NCBI RefSeq assembly: GCF_000968685.2 | Contig: NZ_LAKD02000033.1 | Location: 1-64,000, forward strand | Direction: 5' to 3' | Origin: Streptomyces antioxidans | Lineage (GTDB): Bacteria; Actinomycetota; Actinomycetes; Streptomycetales; Streptomycetaceae | Length of the DNA: 64,000 bases | In this document: piece after piece, positions 24,425 through 34,465 of the stretch | Layout of the letters: every line of letters begins with the position of its first letter | How positions within the stretch are numbered: position 1 is the first letter of the stretch | Notes under the pieces: model-generated | The model's database searches: none | What the model saw: the letters and a program-made list of their open reading frames with translations, nothing else | What the model was told of the DNA's origin: nothing | Position numbers and translations under genes: made by a program

Positions 24425-25227
24425 ATCGCGGCCAGCGGCGCGGGTGCGCGGCCCGTCATCTGCTCGACCTGGAGCACCGCCTGGTGCACCAGGAGGTCCA
24501 GGCCGCCGACCACCGAGCCGCCGCGCGCCGCCCAGGCGGCGGCCAGCGGGGTGGGCCAGGGCTCGTAGAGCACGTCGAAGAGCGCGCCGGGGCGGTCCGG
24601 TACGGCCGCGGCGAGGGCGTCGGTGGTGCCCGCGGGGGTGGTGGCGATCACCAGCGGCGCACCCAGCGCCCCGGCCGCGTCGCCCCAGTCCGCGGTGCGC
24701 ACCGCGACGCCCAGCCGCTCGCCCCACTGCCGCATCTCTGCGGCGCGGGCCTGGCTGCGGACGTACGCGGTGACCTCGCCGTCGCAGATCCGGGAGAGCG
24801 CGGCCAGCGCGGAGGAGGCAGTGGCGCCCGCGCCCAGCACGGCGGCGCGCTCCACGCGCCCGACGCCGCGCTCCCGCAGTGCCGCCAGCATGCCGGGGAT
24901 GTCGGTGTTGTCGCCGCGCCTGCGGCCGTCGTCGCCGAAGACCACCGTGTTGACGGCCTCCACCGAGGCCGCCGTGTCACTGATCTCGTCCAGCAGCGGG
25001 ATGACGGCGCGCTTGAGCGGCATGGTCAGGGAGAGCCCGGCCCAGGCCGGTCCCGCGTCCTCGCCGAGGTGCTTGAAGAAGTCCGGCAGCCCGGTCTCGT
25101 TCACCTCGAAGCGGCCGTACGTCCAGCCGGTCAGGCCCAGTTCGCGGTAGGCGGCGCGGTGCAGCACCGGTGACAGGGAGTGGGCGATCGGCGAACCGAG
25201 CACCGCTGCCCTGCGGTTTTCCGACAT
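24400..25227 (-). CDS. aroE: Shikimate dehydrogenase
   Basis: It reduces 3-dehydroshikimate with NADPH. Substrate residues are visible in SPIAHSLSP and in the catalytic Lys of [17 protein letters not shown] and the nucleotide loop GAGATASS follow. GAGATA in place of the more usual GAGGAA is a small variation. Two ATGs are adjacent; the one at 25227 is better spaced from GAGG than the one at 25230. It follows mltG by 24 bases. Its 3' end is duplicated downstream. Confidence 0.94.
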   Translation of the reverse strand: MSENRRAAVLGSPIAHSLSPVLHRAAYRELGLTGWTYGRFEVNETGLPDFFKHLGEDAGPAWAGLSLTMPLKRAVIPLLDEISDTAASVEAVNTVVFGDDGRRRGDNTDIPGMLAALRERGVGRVERAAVLGAGATASSALAALSRICDGEVTAYVRSQARAAEMRQWGERLGVAVRTADWGDAAGALGAPLVIATTPAGTTDALAAAVPDRPGALFDVLYEPWPTPLAAAWAARGGSVVGGLDLLVHQAVLQVEQMTGRAPAPLAAMREALAAH

Positions 25228-25251
25228 CATTCCTCAGCCGTTGTTCGTGCG

Positions 25252-27054
25252 CTAGCCGTTGTTCGAGCGCTGCTTATTGAACTTTTCGACCCACTTCCGG
25301 TGTTCCGCGTAGGTCTTGGAGAACTGGCTCGTATTGCCGTCGAGCGAGATGAAGTAATACCAGCCGTCGCTGGTCGGGTTCATCGCCGCCTTCAGCGCGT
25401 CATGTCCCGGATTTCCGATCGGACCGGGCGGAAGTCCCTTGTAGAAGTACGTGTTGTACGGGTTGTCGTACTGCTTGATCTCGCTGATCGGGATATCGAT
25501 CTTGCTCTGGTTCTTGATGTAGTTGTACGTGGAGTCGAATTCCACCTTGCCGTAGGTCTCCGGGTTCCCGGGCTTGAGCCGGTTGTAGACGACCTCGGCC
25601 ATCTTCCGGAAGTCGTCGTGGGTGACGCCCTCCGCCTGGACCAGGCTGGCCACGCTGATCAGCTGGAGCGGGGACTTCAGGCCCAATTCCTTGGCCTTGC
25701 CCTCCAGGTCCAGAGCCGAGTAATTCCGATTGGCCTCGGCGACCATCTTCCGCAGCACGTCCGCGGGTTTGGCGCCCTCGCCCACGCTGTAGCGGGACGG
25801 GTAGAGGAAACCTTCCAGCGGGTCCTTGATCTTGCTGTTGTCGTCGGCCCAGGAGGGCAGCCCGAGCTTCTTGGCCTCCTTCTTGGCGACGCCCGCGGTG
25901 GTCCCCGCCTTGAGGCCGATCTTCTTGTCGATCGCCGCGTAGATCGTGGCGTCGCGCATGCCCTCGGTGACGATCAGGGCATTGCTGCTGCTGGGGTCGA
26001 GCATCAGCTTGACCGCCGCAGCGCCGGACATCTCCTTGCGCAGGGTGTAGGTGCCCGGCTGGACGAACTTGCCGCTGTCCTCCACCGCATCGACGAAGGC
26101 GCCGCTGCTCTTGACCACGCCCTTGTCGGCGAGGATCGAGCCGATCTCGGCGTTGCCGGAGCCGGAGGGAACCTCCACCTCGATCCGGCCGCTGCCACCG
26201 CCGGAGTAGTCGGGCGCGGGGCCGAAGCGGGTCTGCCAGAAGTCGTAGGCGTAGTAGCCTCCTCCGCCGACGACGCCCACTATGACGACCGTCACGAAGA
26301 GGCAGGCCACGCCGCTGCGGCGCTTCTTGGGCTTGCCCTTCTTGGCGGAGCGCCCGCCGTCCTCGCCGTCATCGTCCGTGTCATCCGCGTCGTCGAGGTC
26401 GTCCCGGCCGCCACCGGTGAAGAACGGGTGGTCGTCCTCCTCGTCCGCCCGGAGGGGCGGCTCCTCGGGGGCCGCGCGCTGGCGCGGCACCTGGTGCGCG
26501 GCGGGCACCGTGGGCATCTGCTGGGTGCCCTGTTGTCCCTGGTAGGGGTCCTGGCCCGGGTAGGGATCCTGGCCCGGGTAGGAGGCGCCCTGGCCGCCGT
26601 AGGGGTCCTGCGGGTCCATCCCGCCGTACGTGCCGTCCTGGGCCGGGTAGGGGCCGCCCTGGCCGGCGTACTCCTGCGGGTGCCGCTGGTGCGGGTAGCC
26701 GGGGTCCTGGCCGTCCCACTGGGGCTGCTGGTGCTGCTGGAGGTCCTGCGGATAGCCGTGCGGATACTGCTGGTGCCCGTAAGGGTCCTGGCCGTACGGG
26801 CCCTGACCCTGGCCGTAGCCGCCCTGGCCGTAAGGGGCCTGGGCGTAGGCGCCCTGGGCGTAAGGATCCTGCGCGTAGGTGTCCCGCTGTCCGTACGGGT
26901 CCTGCTGGGCGAAGGGGTCCTGCTGGGCGTACGGATCCTGGGTGTAGGGATCCTGGCCGGGCGCCGTGCGCTGCCCGCTCCACTCTTGGTCCCCGTACAA
27001 CGGATCCTCGGGGTGCCACGGTTGGGAGCCGGGTCCCCGGCCGTACTCAGTCAT
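25252..27054 (-). CDS. mltG: Endolytic murein transglycosylase (MltG/YceG)
   Basis: It cleaves nascent peptidoglycan strands at the outer face of the membrane and is thought to set glycan chain ends. The 600-residue protein has an unusually long cytoplasmic N-terminus (about residues 1-200) rich in Gly, Gln, Pro, Tyr and Asp, with many DPY-Q repeats, then one membrane helix (ACLFVTVVIVGVVGG) and the YceG domain. The catalytic Glu is in VQAEGVTHDDF. The ATG at 27054 has AGGGG four bases upstream. From family knowledge the ruvX-mltG-aroE order is frequent in actinobacteria. Confidence 0.93.
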   Translation of the reverse strand: MTEYGRGPGSQPWHPEDPLYGDQEWSGQRTAPGQDPYTQDPYAQQDPFAQQDPYGQRDTYAQDPYAQGAYAQAPYGQGGYGQGQGPYGQDPYGHQQYPHGYPQDLQQHQQPQWDGQDPGYPHQRHPQEYAGQGGPYPAQDGTYGGMDPQDPYGGQGASYPGQDPYPGQDPYQGQQGTQQMPTVPAAHQVPRQRAAPEEPPLRADEEDDHPFFTGGGRDDLDDADDTDDDGEDGGRSAKKGKPKKRRSGVACLFVTVVIVGVVGGGGYYAYDFWQTRFGPAPDYSGGGSGRIEVEVPSGSGNAEIGSILADKGVVKSSGAFVDAVEDSGKFVQPGTYTLRKEMSGAAAVKLMLDPSSSNALIVTEGMRDATIYAAIDKKIGLKAGTTAGVAKKEAKKLGLPSWADDNSKIKDPLEGFLYPSRYSVGEGAKPADVLRKMVAEANRNYSALDLEGKAKELGLKSPLQLISVASLVQAEGVTHDDFRKMAEVVYNRLKPGNPETYGKVEFDSTYNYIKNQSKIDIPISEIKQYDNPYNTYFYKGLPPGPIGNPGHDALKAAMNPTSDGWYYFISLDGNTSQFSKTYAEHRKWVEKFNKQRSNNG

Positions 27055-27145
27055 CGATCCCCTAGCGACGGAGGTGGTCACCGCTCGGCGTGGTCATGGC
27101 ACGGGCGGCGGCGGCCATGCCGCGCGGAACGTTACCGTATCGCGA

Positions 27146-27610
27146 TCAGATGACCACTTCGACGGCTTCCCCCGGAGCCCTCCCCGAGACCCGCTCGGTC
27201 TCCAGCGCGCTCTGCAGGATCACCACGGCCGCTGCCTGGTCAACGACCGAACGGCCCTTCTTGGCCGTCCTCCCGGAGGCGCGCAGCCCCTGGGACGCTG
27301 TGACAGTGGTCATACGCTCGTCGACGAGCCGTACCGGCACCGGGGCGACCCGCCGCGCCAACTCCCGTGCGAAGGTGCGCACTTTGGCCGCGGCCGGCCC
27401 CTCGCGCCCGTTGAGCGAGCGCGGCAGACCGACCACCACCTCGATCGGTTCGTACTCCTCGACGATCGCCACCAGCCGCTTGTGGGCGGCCGGGACATCG
27501 CGTCCCGGCACGGTCTCCACGGGGGTGGCGAGGATCCCGTCGGGGTCGCACGAGGCGACCCCGATCCGGGCGTCCCCGACGTCGACGGCGATCCGCCTGC
27601 CGCGTCGCAC
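27146..27610 (-). CDS. ruvX: Holliday junction resolvase-like protein RuvX (YqgF)
   Basis: This RNase H-fold nuclease is implicated in rRNA processing and, in some species, Holliday-junction resolution. The acidic residues of the site are seen in AVDVGDARIGVASCDPDG, in DERMTTV and in KKGRSVVDQAAAVVILQ. It has 154 residues and lies two bases after the alaS stop, so the two are coupled. Confidence 0.94.
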   Translation of the reverse strand: MRRGRRIAVDVGDARIGVASCDPDGILATPVETVPGRDVPAAHKRLVAIVEEYEPIEVVVGLPRSLNGREGPAAAKVRTFARELARRVAPVPVRLVDERMTTVTASQGLRASGRTAKKGRSVVDQAAAVVILQSALETERVSGRAPGEAVEVVI

Positions 27611-27612
27611 GG

Positions 27613-30285
27613 CTACCGGTCCGATTCCGCGACAAGCCGCTCGACGGCCTCGATGGCCTCGCCGACGGCCTCCGGGTTCTGGCCGCCGCCCTGGGCCACG
27701 TCCGGCTTGCCACCGCCTCCGCCACCGAGCGTCTTGGCGGCGGTGCGGACCAGGTCACCGGCCTTGAGCCCGCGCTCACGCGCGGCCTCGTTGGTGGCGA
27801 TGACGGTCAGCGGACGGCCGTTCGCGACGGTGAAGAGGGCGACGACGGCCGGGCGGTCGCCCGGGATCCTGCCGCGTACGTCCAGGACCAGCTTGCGCAG
27901 ATCGTCGGCGGAGGTGGAGTCCGGCACCCTGGCGGCGGCCAGGGCCACGCCCCGGACGTCCTTGGCGCCCTGGGCGAGACCGGCAGCGGCCTGCAGCACC
28001 TTCTCGGCGCGGAACCGCTCGATCTCCTTCTCGGCCTCCTTGAGCTTGCCCAGCATCCCGGAGATCTTCTCGGGAAGCTCCTCGGGGCGGCCCTTGACCA
28101 GGTCGGTGAGCTGGGAGACGACCGTGTGCTCCCGGGCCAGGAAGTTATAGGCGTCCACGCCCACCAGGGCCTCGACCCGGCGCACCCCGGAGCCGATGGA
28201 GGACTCGCCGAGCAGCTTCACCAGGCCCAGCTGGGCGGTGTTGTGCACATGGGTGCCGCCGCACAGCTCCTTGGAGAAGTCACCGATGGTCACCACGCGC
28301 ACCCGGTCACCGTACTTCTCGCCGAACTCGGCGATGGCGCCCTGCTTCTTGGCGTCGTCCATGCTCATCACCTCGGCGGTGACGTCGAGTTCACGCGAAA
28401 GCACCTCGTTGATCTTCTGCTCGACGTCCGTGAGGACCGCGCCGGGCACGGCGGTCGGCGAGCCGAAGTCGAAGCGGAAGCGGCCGGGCGAGTTCTCCGA
28501 ACCGGCCTGGGCGGCGGTCGGGCCCAGGGCGTCGCGCAGCGCCTGGTGGGTGAGGTGGGTGGCGCTGTGGGCGCGGGCGATGGCCCGGCGGCGCTTGAGG
28601 TCGATCCGGGCGTGGGCCCCGGCGCCGACCGTCACCTCGCCGACCTGGACGACGCCCTTGTGCACGCTGACCCCGGGCACCGGCTGCTGGACGTCCCTGA
28701 CCTCCACCACGGCGCCGGTGTCCAGCTTGATCCGGCCGGTGTCGGCGAGCTGGCCGCCGCCCTCGGCGTAGAAGGGGGTGCGGTCCAGGACGACCTCGAC
28801 CTCGTCGCCCTCGGTGGCGGCGGGCGAGGACACCCCGTCGACCAGCAGGCCGACGACGGTGGACTCGCCCTCGGTGTGGGTGTAGCCGGTGAATTCGGTC
28901 CGGCCGGAGCTGTCGGCCACCTCGCGGTAGGCGGACAGGTCGGCGTGGCCCGTCTTCTTGGCCTTGGCGTCGGCCTTGGCGCGCTCCCGCTGCTCCTTCA
29001 TCAGGCGGCGGAAGCCCTCCTCGTCCACCGAGAGGCCCTGCTCCGCGGCCATCTCGAGGGTGAGGTCGATCGGGAAGCCCCAGGTGTCATGGAGCAGGAA
29101 CGCCTTGTCGCCGGGGAGCACGCTGCCGCCGGCGGTCTTGGTGTCGGTGACGGCGGTGTCGAGGATGTTGGTGCCGGCCTTGAGCGTCTTGAGGAAGGCC
29201 GACTCCTCGGCGAGGGCGACCGTCTCGATGCGCTTGCGGTCGGTCAGCAGCTCCGGGTACTGCTGGCCCATCGTCTTCAGGACGACGTCGACCAGCTCGC
29301 CGACGACCGGCTCGGTGGCGCCGAGGATGCGCATATTGCGGATGGCGCGGCGCATGATGCGGCGCAGCACATAGCCGCGGCCCTCGTTGCCGGGGGTGAC
29401 ACCGTCGCCGATGAGCATGACGGAGGTGCGCATGTGGTCGGCGACCACGCGCAGCGAGACGTCGCTGTCATGGGCGGCGCCGTAGGAGACCCCGGTCAGC
29501 TCGGTGGCCTTGTCCATGACGACGCGCAGGGTGTCGGTCTCGTACATGTTCCGCACGCCCTGCAGGATCATCGCCAGGCGCTCGAGGCCGAGACCGGTGT
29601 CGATGTTCTTGCTGGGGAGCTCGCCGAGGATCGGGAAGTTCTCCTTGCCCTCGCCCGGCCCCCGCTCGTACTGCATGAAGACCAGGTTCCAGATCTCCAC
29701 GTAGCGCTCGTCGTTGACGGCCGGGCCGCCCTCCTCGCCGAACTCCGGACCACGGTCGTAGTTGATCTCGGAGCAGGGGCCGCAGGGGCCGGGGACGCCC
29801 ATGGACCAGTAGTTGGGGCCCATGCCCAGGCGCTGGATGCGTGTCGAGGGGACGCCGATCACCTCGCGCCAGATGCGCTCGGCCTCGTCGTCCTGCTCGT
29901 AGACGGTGATCCACAGCCGCTCGGGGTCGAGCCCGTAGCCACCCTCCTCCTGGGAGCTGGTCAGCAGCTCCCAGGCGTAGGTGATGGCGCCTTCCTTGAA
30001 GTAGTCGCCGAACGAGAAGTTCCCGCACATCTGGAAGAAGGTGCCGTGGCGGGTGGTCTTGCCGACCTCTTCGATGTCCGGGGTGCGTACGCACTTCTGC
30101 ACGCTGACGGCGCGGTCGAAGGGCGGCTTGACCTCGCCGAGGAAGTACGGCTTGAAGGGCACCATGCCCGCGGGGACCAGCAGCAGCGTCGGGTCGTCCG
30201 CGATGAGCGACGCCGACGGCACGACGGTGTGCCCGCGCTCCTCGAAGAAGCGCAGCCAGCGGCGGCGGATTTCAGCCGACTCCAT
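27613..30285 (-). CDS. alaS: Alanyl-tRNA synthetase
   Basis: It charges tRNA-Ala and edits Ser-tRNA-Ala. The N-terminal class II core starts [18 protein letters not shown]; the editing-site zinc ligands are in [11 protein letters not shown] and [13 protein letters not shown]; the C-terminal C-Ala domain has the glycine stretch [15 protein letters not shown]. The 890-residue length is complete. Its ATG shares one base with the preceding gene's TGA (TGATG), with GAGG upstream. Confidence 0.98.
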   Translation of the reverse strand: MESAEIRRRWLRFFEERGHTVVPSASLIADDPTLLLVPAGMVPFKPYFLGEVKPPFDRAVSVQKCVRTPDIEEVGKTTRHGTFFQMCGNFSFGDYFKEGAITYAWELLTSSQEEGGYGLDPERLWITVYEQDDEAERIWREVIGVPSTRIQRLGMGPNYWSMGVPGPCGPCSEINYDRGPEFGEEGGPAVNDERYVEIWNLVFMQYERGPGEGKENFPILGELPSKNIDTGLGLERLAMILQGVRNMYETDTLRVVMDKATELTGVSYGAAHDSDVSLRVVADHMRTSVMLIGDGVTPGNEGRGYVLRRIMRRAIRNMRILGATEPVVGELVDVVLKTMGQQYPELLTDRKRIETVALAEESAFLKTLKAGTNILDTAVTDTKTAGGSVLPGDKAFLLHDTWGFPIDLTLEMAAEQGLSVDEEGFRRLMKEQRERAKADAKAKKTGHADLSAYREVADSSGRTEFTGYTHTEGESTVVGLLVDGVSSPAATEGDEVEVVLDRTPFYAEGGGQLADTGRIKLDTGAVVEVRDVQQPVPGVSVHKGVVQVGEVTVGAGAHARIDLKRRRAIARAHSATHLTHQALRDALGPTAAQAGSENSPGRFRFDFGSPTAVPGAVLTDVEQKINEVLSRELDVTAEVMSMDDAKKQGAIAEFGEKYGDRVRVVTIGDFSKELCGGTHVHNTAQLGLVKLLGESSIGSGVRRVEALVGVDAYNFLAREHTVVSQLTDLVKGRPEELPEKISGMLGKLKEAEKEIERFRAEKVLQAAAGLAQGAKDVRGVALAAARVPDSTSADDLRKLVLDVRGRIPGDRPAVVALFTVANGRPLTVIATNEAARERGLKAGDLVRTAAKTLGGGGGGKPDVAQGGGQNPEAVGEAIEAVERLVAESDR

Positions 30286-30617
30286 CAGTGGTCCTCATTT
30301 CCGGCTTTGTGGAGCTTGTAGGGGGTGGTGCTGGACAGCTCGGTCCGGCTCCGCTGGGCCGGGAGCCGCCTGCGGTCGTCGTCCGGCGGTGGCGCGGAGA
30401 GCCCGAGCGCGTCCTTGAGCGCGGCCTCGCGGTCGGCCATGCCGTCCCGTACGTCGAGGGCGAAGACCCTGATCCGCCGGCCCGCCAGCACCGCGCGGTC
30501 GGCGGCCCGCGCCGCCAGGCTCTCCGGGGTGAGCTGGTTGAGCTTGCGGTTGACCTTGGTGGTGGCCCACACCCCGGCGGCGACGCCGGTGGTGAACCAG
30601 AATGTGCGGCGGAACAT
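30285..30617 (-). CDS. DUF6167-type small membrane protein
   Basis: The 110-residue product begins [25 protein letters not shown], a single membrane helix, followed by a charged helical region and a basic C-terminus. Domain number is from memory of actinobacterial annotation. The ATG at 30617 defines a protein that starts directly with the membrane helix. It is coupled to alaS (TGATG) and follows DUF948 by eight bases. No function is known. Confidence 0.75.
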   Translation of the reverse strand: MFRRTFWFTTGVAAGVWATTKVNRKLNQLTPESLAARAADRAVLAGRRIRVFALDVRDGMADREAALKDALGLSAPPPDDDRRRLPAQRSRTELSSTTPYKLHKAGNEDH

Positions 30618-30625
30618 CCGGTCTG

Positions 30626-31072
30626 TCAGCCCTTCGATCCACGGTTGCGGCGGCCGCCCCGGCGGGCGGACGGCAGGGTCTTGCCGATGACGACGGAGCG
30701 CGCGGGCGCGGGCTCGTCCTCCGCCCGCCCCTTGCGGCCGATCGCCCGCCGGACGCCGTAGCCGAACGCGGCCACCTTGACCAGCGGTCCGCCGAAGGCG
30801 GTGGAGACGGTCGAGGAGAGCGCGGAGGCGTTGGAGGTGACCTCCTGGACGTCGGAGGCGATCGAGTCCACCCGGGCGAGCTGGCTGTTGGCCTCGCGCA
30901 CGGTCGCGGACGCCTCGCTCAGCAGCGGCACCGCCTGGTCGGTGACCTCCGCCACCAGCCGGGTGGCCGCCTTGAGCGTCTGGGCCAGCCTCACCAGCGC
31001 CAGCGCCAGGAAGGACACCAGGATCGCCCAGAAGACGGCCACGAGGATCCCGGCCACCTCTCCACCGGACAC
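30626..31072 (-). CDS. DUF948 membrane-anchored coiled-coil protein
   Basis: The 148-residue protein has one N-terminal membrane helix (GILVAVFWAILVSFLALALV), then a coiled-coil region with the Thr/Ser/Ala heptads typical of DUF948 proteins, and a basic tail. DUF948 proteins resemble chemotaxis-receptor coiled coils; some are general-stress proteins in Firmicutes. The GTG at 31072 has GGGAG nine bases upstream. It is first in the run DUF948-DUF6167-alaS-ruvX-mltG-aroE. Confidence 0.8.
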   Translation of the reverse strand: MSGGEVAGILVAVFWAILVSFLALALVRLAQTLKAATRLVAEVTDQAVPLLSEASATVREANSQLARVDSIASDVQEVTSNASALSSTVSTAFGGPLVKVAAFGYGVRRAIGRKGRAEDEPAPARSVVIGKTLPSARRGGRRNRGSKG

Positions 31073-31389
31073 GTCGCACCGCTCCCTGTCGCCGCTCGTC
31101 GTCGTTGTGTCGTGTTGGTCGTGCTCGGCGCGCTGACGTGTCGTGATGACGCGTCGTTCGGCGTCGTCCGCCGCCCGCCGCTCTCGGGCGGTATCCGGGT
31201 GCGGGCGGCAGGTATCGACCTTATCGCGCCGCGGACGCGCACCCGAAACGGATAACGGGCGCCGGGCGCCCGGTCAGGAGCCGCCACCGGCCGGTCCGGG
31301 CCCGCCATCCAAGAAGCCCGCGGGTTCCCCGTCGACCGGTGTCGAGGGGGAACCCGCGGGCTTGGGTGCGTACGGTCCGCGCCGCCGGA
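31073..31389. other. Intergenic region between rpsD and the DUF948 gene
   Basis: It holds the rpsD terminator (31314-31363), a GC-rich inverted repeat GGGCGCCGGGCGCCC at 31258-31272 and, on the minus strand, a -10-like TAAGGT (31223-31218) with a weak -35, possibly the promoter of the DUF948-alaS transcript. Short GTCGT repeats fill 31090-31170. No gene is seen. Confidence 0.45.
31314..31363. terminator. Terminator after rpsD
   Basis: Perfect 17-base arms (31314-31330 and 31347-31363) form one of the longest stems in the window, 26 bases after the rpsD stop. A CTT follows on each side. Confidence 0.9.
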
Positions 31390-32001
31390 TCAGCGGGCGT
31401 AGTACTCGACGACGAGCTGCTCGTCGCAGATCACCGGGATCTCCTTGCGGTTGGGGTCCCGGTCCAGGCGGAAGGCGAGCGCCTTCAGGTTGACCTGGAG
31501 GTAGCGCGGGGTCTCGCCGTCGGGGGCGTAACCACCCTCGCGCGCCACCTGGAAGGGGACCTTCTCGCGGCTGCGCTCGCGGACCATCACCACGTCGTCC
31601 GGGCGGACCCGGAAGGACGGCTTGTCGACCTTACGGCCGTTGACCTCGATGTGGCCGTGGGTGACCATCTGGCGGGCCTGGTAGATGGTGCGGGCGATGC
31701 CGGACCGCAGGACGAGCGCGTCCAGACGGCGCTCGAGCTCGACGACCAGGGCCTCGCCCGTCTTGCCCTCGGCCTTCCGGGCGCGGTCGTAGGCACGGAC
31801 CATCTGGCGCTCGCTGATGTCGTACTGGGCGCGCAGCCGCTGCTTCTCCAGCAGCCGGACCTTGTAGTCACTGGTCTGCTTGCGGCCACGGCCATGCTCC
31901 CCCGGCGGGTAGGGGCGGGCCTCGAAGTACTTGACGGCCTTCGGGGTCAGAGCGATGCCGAGCGCCCGCGACTTCTTGACCTTGGGACGCGACTGGTTCA
32001 C
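31390..32001 (-). CDS. rpsD: 30S ribosomal protein S4, zinc-free form
   Basis: S4 starts assembly of the 16S rRNA 5' domain. The 203-residue protein has [10 protein letters not shown] near residue 31 and the S4 RNA-binding domain [31 protein letters not shown]. The N-terminal four-Cys zinc cluster found in many S4 proteins is absent, so it is the C-minus form. The gene stands alone rather than in the alpha operon, as is usual in Streptomyces. Its GTG has GGAGG ten bases upstream. It is divergent from a DUF2470 gene, with an iron-box-like sequence between. Confidence 0.97.
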   Translation of the reverse strand: MNQSRPKVKKSRALGIALTPKAVKYFEARPYPPGEHGRGRKQTSDYKVRLLEKQRLRAQYDISERQMVRAYDRARKAEGKTGEALVVELERRLDALVLRSGIARTIYQARQMVTHGHIEVNGRKVDKPSFRVRPDDVVMVRERSREKVPFQVAREGGYAPDGETPRYLQVNLKALAFRLDRDPNRKEIPVICDEQLVVEYYAR

Positions 32002-32023
32002 GGGGAACGAACCTCCATGTAAG

Positions 32024-32042
32024 TTAGGTGAGCCTTACCTTA
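32024..32042. promoter_or_regulatory. Iron box (DmdR1/IdeR-type operator)
   Basis: TTAGGTGAGCCTTACCTTA matches 16 of 19 positions of the DtxR-family consensus TTAGGTTAGSCTAACCTAA. It lies in the 55-bp gap between rpsD and the DUF2470 gene, ending 14 bases before the latter's ATG and just upstream of its GAGGAG ribosome-binding site. Confidence 0.75.
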
Positions 32043-32056
32043 GCCGAGGAGAACGC

Positions 32057-32959
32057 ATGTTTCGACCTGGGATCCCCCTGCCCAGAACTGGTCAGAGCCC
32101 CGAGGAGGGTCAGCCGCGTCCCATGGAAAGCACCCTGCGGCCCACACCGGCAGAGCGCGTACGTACTCTCGTTGAATCCAAGGCTACGGCTTCGTTGACG
32201 ATTCCCGGAATCGAGGCCCTGGACGACCTGGGGGCCGACGGTCCCACCGCCCGTACGGTCGCCCCGGACGGGGACGTGCTGTTGCTGGTGCCCGCCGCCT
32301 CCCCCGCCGCCCGCGCCGCCGCCCACGCCCAGGACGACGAGCTCACCTGCGTGATGGAGATCACCGACGTCGCCCCCGTCGCGATGCCCCACCGGATCCG
32401 CGGCCGGGCCTGGGTGGCGGGCTGGCTCACCCCCGTCCCCTGCGGTGAGCGCACGCGCACCGCGGCGGCGCTGCTGGCCGAGCGGCATCCGGTGGGCGAG
32501 CTGCTCGGCCTCGACCAGGTGCCGCGGCCACCGCGGCGCGGTGGACCGGCCACCGGGGTGGGGCCCGCCGGAAGAGCCGCCTGGGCGCTGCTGCGGCTGG
32601 AGGTCGGCGAGGCGCGGGTGGACGACCTGTGGGGCGAGGAGGGCGTCGAGCCTGACGACTTCACGACCGCCGACCCGGATCCGCTCATCCGCCATGAGGC
32701 CGATCTGCTCCAGCATCTGCACGCCGCCCACAGCGAGCAGGTGCGCGGGCTGTGCGCGCTGCTCGGCGACCGCTCGGGACTCGTCTGCACCCGGGGCGCG
32801 GCCACCCCGGTGGCGCTGGACCGCTTCGGTCTGCGGGTGCGCTTCACGGACGAGGCGGACCGGCCGTTCGACGCGCGCTTCGACTTTCCCGAGCCGGTGC
32901 GGAACGTGTCCGAGCTGCGGTACGCGATGCACGCCCTGTTCGACGCGGCGGCGGACTGA
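32057..32959 (+). CDS. DUF2470-domain protein, probably iron-regulated
   Basis: The 300-residue protein has an N-terminal domain resembling the split-barrel of heme-utilisation (HugZ-like) proteins and a C-terminal DUF2470 domain (from about residue 205: DPLIRHEADLLQHLHAAHSEQVRGLC), a module seen with heme-degrading or heme-binding proteins. I chose the ATG at 32057 because GAGGAG lies five bases upstream; the ATG at 32123 is an alternative but its site is 13 bases away. The iron box just upstream predicts expression when iron is scarce. Heme or iron handling is inferred from the domain and the operator. Confidence 0.75.
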   Translation: MFRPGIPLPRTGQSPEEGQPRPMESTLRPTPAERVRTLVESKATASLTIPGIEALDDLGADGPTARTVAPDGDVLLLVPAASPAARAAAHAQDDELTCVMEITDVAPVAMPHRIRGRAWVAGWLTPVPCGERTRTAAALLAERHPVGELLGLDQVPRPPRRGGPATGVGPAGRAAWALLRLEVGEARVDDLWGEEGVEPDDFTTADPDPLIRHEADLLQHLHAAHSEQVRGLCALLGDRSGLVCTRGAATPVALDRFGLRVRFTDEADRPFDARFDFPEPVRNVSELRYAMHALFDAAAD

Positions 32960-32991
32960 GGGCATCCGCGGACCGGGCCGTCGGCGGGGGG

Positions 32992-34380
32992 CTACGACGA
33001 GGGGGCGGCAGGGCCGTCGGCGGGCGGCGGCGGGTCGCCGCGCAGCCGCGCCCGCACCCGCTCCACCACATCCGCGTACCGCGCCTCGGCCCCGTACCGC
33101 GTGGGCTCGTAGTACCGCTTCCCGTGGATCTTGTCCGGGGCGTACTGCTGCGCCGCGATGCCGCCCGGCAGGTCGTGCGGATAGAGATAGCCCTGTGCGT
33201 GGCCGAGCTTCTTGGCGCCCTGGTAGTGGCCGTCGCGCAGATGCGGCGGCACCGGCCCGGCCAGGCCCGCCCGCACATCGGCGAGCGCCGCGCCGATCGC
33301 GGTCGTGGCGGCGTTGGACTTGGGCGCGAGCGCCAGGGCGATGGTGGCGTGGCTCAGGGTGAGCGCGGCCTCCGGGAAGCCGATCAGGGCGACCGCCTGC
33401 GCCGCCGCCACGGCGGTGGACAGGGCGGTGGGGTCGGCCAGGCCGATGTCCTCACTTGCGGAGATCATCAACCGGCGGGCGATGAACCGCGGGTCCTCCC
33501 CCGCCTCGATCATCCGCGCCAGATAGTGCAGCGCCGCGTCCACGTCCGAGCCGCGGATGGACTTGATGAGGGCGCTGGCCACGTCGTAGTGCTGGTCCCC
33601 GGCGCGGTCGTACTTCACCGCGGCCCGGTCGACCGCCTCCTCCAGCGAGGTGAGCGTGACCTCGGGCTCGCCCTTGTCCAGGGCCGCCCCGGCACCCGCC
33701 TCCAGCGCGGTGAGCGCCCGCCGGGCGTCGCCGCCCGCTATCCGCAGCAGATGCGCCTCGGCGTCCTCGGGGAGGGTGACCGCCCCGCCGAGCCCGCGCT
33801 CGTCGGTGAGCGCGCGCCGCAGCAGCCCGCGCAGATCGTCGTCGGTCAGCGGCTCCAGGGTGAGCAGCAGCGAGCGGGAGAGCAGCGGGGAGATCACGGA
33901 GAAGTACGGATTCTCGGTGGTGGCCGCGATCAGCGTCACCCAGCGGTTCTCCACGGCGGGCAGCAGCGAGTCCTGCTGGGCCTTGCTGAAGCGGTGGATC
34001 TCGTCCAGGAAGAGCACGGTGTCCCGCCCGTACGCCCCGGAGGAGCGGCGTGCGCCGTCGATGACGGCCCGGACCTCCTTGACCCCCGCGGTGATGGCCG
34101 ACAGCTCCACGAAGCGCTTCTGGGTGGCCTGGCTGACCACATACGCCAGCGTCGTCTTGCCGATGCCCGGCGGGCCCCAGAGGAGCACCGACGACGGCCC
34201 GGCCGGACCGCCGCCGCCCTCGCCCACGAGCCGCCGCAGCGGCGATCCGGGGCGCAGCAGATGCTGCTGGCCCACGACCTCGTCGAGGGTGCGCGGACGC
34301 ATCCGCACGGCCAGCGGACTGCTGGCCGGGTCCTTCTCCTGGCGGTCCTCAGCGGCGGCGGTGAACAGGTCTGGCTCCAC
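32992..34380 (-). CDS. rarA: Replication-associated recombination protein A (RarA/MgsA AAA ATPase)
   Basis: This clamp-loader-like ATPase acts at stalled replication forks. Walker A is [12 protein letters not shown] near residue 70, Walker [16 protein letters not shown], sensor [10 protein letters not shown], then the helical tetramerisation region ending [17 protein letters not shown]. The 462-residue length is typical. It starts at GTG and converges with the DUF2470 gene across 32 bases. Confidence 0.95.
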   Translation of the reverse strand: MEPDLFTAAAEDRQEKDPASSPLAVRMRPRTLDEVVGQQHLLRPGSPLRRLVGEGGGGPAGPSSVLLWGPPGIGKTTLAYVVSQATQKRFVELSAITAGVKEVRAVIDGARRSSGAYGRDTVLFLDEIHRFSKAQQDSLLPAVENRWVTLIAATTENPYFSVISPLLSRSLLLTLEPLTDDDLRGLLRRALTDERGLGGAVTLPEDAEAHLLRIAGGDARRALTALEAGAGAALDKGEPEVTLTSLEEAVDRAAVKYDRAGDQHYDVASALIKSIRGSDVDAALHYLARMIEAGEDPRFIARRLMISASEDIGLADPTALSTAVAAAQAVALIGFPEAALTLSHATIALALAPKSNAATTAIGAALADVRAGLAGPVPPHLRDGHYQGAKKLGHAQGYLYPHDLPGGIAAQQYAPDKIHGKRYYEPTRYGAEARYADVVERVRARLRGDPPPPADGPAAPSS

Positions 34381-34465
34381 CCGGAAAGCCTATGACACCG
34401 CACTGACAGCGCCGGGGTGCCTTCAACTCCGGATGCTCGGGTCCTCAGGCGAACCGAGCCCCAAG

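Noticed and set aside
31390-32001. rpsD as a zinc-starvation paralogue
   Set aside because: It is Cys-poor, but Streptomyces is expected to have one S4 gene and no Zur box is visible; the nearby operator is of the iron type.
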